64,000 bases of DNA from Pseudomonas sp. Irchel s3h14. GTDB taxonomy: Bacteria > Pseudomonadota > Gammaproteobacteria > Pseudomonadales > Pseudomonadaceae. The position numbers were made by a program, and so were the translations under genes. The stretch is from positions 372,001 through 436,000 of the forward strand of contig NZ_FYDJ01000001.1 of assembly GCF_900187425.1 (NCBI RefSeq), read 5' to 3'. Below the pieces are notes generated by a model. It ran no database searches, was not told the DNA's origin, and worked only from the letters and a program-made list of their open reading frames with translations. Of the stretch, positions 63,700 to 64,000 are shown piece by piece. Each line of letters begins with the position of its first letter. Positions within the stretch are counted from its first letter, which is position 1.

Positions 63700-64000
63700 A
63701 TGAGCCTCAATATCTTCTGGTTCCTGCCTACCCACGGCGACGGCCACTACCTTGGCACCGCCGAAGGCGCTCGCGCTGTCGACCACGGTTATCTGCAACA
63801 AGTCGCGCAAGCAGCGGATCGTCTGGGCTTTGGCGGGGTGCTGATACCCACCGGGCGCTCCTGCGAAGACTCGTGGCTGGTGGCCGCGTCGCTGATCCCG
63901 GTGACCCAGCGTTTGAAATTCCTCGTCGCGCTACGCCCCGGGATCATTTCCCCTACGGTGGCCGCGCGTCAGGCTGCGACGCTGGATCGCCTGTCCGGCG
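63700..64000 (+). CDS. ssuD: alkanesulfonate monooxygenase SsuD, N-terminal part
   Basis: The gene starts at ATG 63700 after TAAGGAG and runs off the window end; 100 codons are visible. They read [47 protein letters not shown] and [26 protein letters not shown], the FMNH2-dependent bacterial-luciferase-like SsuD pattern. It desulfonates C1-type and longer alkanesulfonates with FMNH2 from SsuE. Confidence 0.94.
   Translation, partial: MSLNIFWFLPTHGDGHYLGTAEGARAVDHGYLQQVAQAADRLGFGGVLIPTGRSCEDSWLVAASLIPVTQRLKFLVALRPGIISPTVAARQAATLDRLSG

Overview
The window is chromosomal DNA of a Pseudomonas, most likely the P. fluorescens complex. The evidence is the syntenic core block algP / ABC-F / mechanosensitive channel / FTR1 / DedA / hemB / ppk1 / ppx / trxA / rho / ubiD / zapA-6S RNA-fau / pepP / ubiH-ubiI / gcvTHP / argE / argA, the uniformly GC-rich coding style, and three families of short intergenic palindromic repeats of the type scattered through fluorescent pseudomonad genomes. 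Species is inferred from gene order and repeats, not from a search.

Layout. 1-3.6 kb: the lysine/alanine/proline repeat tail of AlgP, a TIGR02444-type protein, an ABC-F ATPase and an overlapping MscS-type channel. 3.8-7.7 kb: a LysE exporter and a reverse-strand envelope cluster (COG3014 lipoprotein, YcfL, LpoB, LpoB-like). 7.8-13 kb: a cytochrome-FTR1 iron permease fusion, YaiI, ElbB, a fatty acid hydroxylase/sterol desaturase-type protein and DedA. 13.1-18.1 kb: hemB, ppk1 and the convergent ppx. 18.3-22.1 kb: a polar amino acid ABC importer with a divergent GntR regulator. 22.2-26.7 kb: trxA, rho with a long leader, ubiD and a ferredoxin reductase. 26.7-31.4 kb: a ChaC-type gene behind a sigma-54-like promoter, glpT behind two GlpR-like operators, a TonB-domain protein, a quinone oxidoreductase and a FliL-like protein. 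31.5-38.3 kb: EVE protein, a 50-residue membrane peptide, fau, 6S RNA, zapA, a ZapB-like coiled coil, YgfB, pepP, ubiH and ubiI. 38.5-46 kb: a ferric iron ABC importer (binding protein and double permease) and the glycine cleavage genes gcvT, gcvH and gcvP. 46-54.4 kb: an OmpW-like barrel, a DUF2388 protein, a GspE/PilB-type ATPase, an Lrp regulator with a divergent small protein, a CYTH-CHAD protein, argE and argA. 54.5-64 kb: a sulfur-scavenging and outer-membrane region with a TauA-like binding protein, two tandem OprD-family porins, lsfA, an inserted NTF2-like/alpha-beta hydrolase pair, and the start of the ssu sulfonate operon (ssuE, ssuA, ssuD cut by the window edge).

How the genes work together. 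Several neighbours form known functional sets: polyphosphate synthesis and breakdown (ppk1/ppx), ubiquinone synthesis (ubiD, ubiH, ubiI), glycine cleavage (gcvT/H/P), cell division and stationary-phase control (zapA with 6S RNA), arginine synthesis (argE and argA), and organosulfur acquisition (tauA-like, lsfA, ssuEAD).

Most of the window is ordinary core genome. The items most worth a second look are the structured leader of gcvT, a sigma-54 promoter with tandem upstream repeats in front of the chaC-type gene, two helically phased GlpR-like operators before glpT, the insertion between lsfA and ssuE, the duplicated porin with its leader, and two same-stem terminators flanking the OmpW-like gene. 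I found no CRISPR array, prophage, insertion sequence or tRNA.
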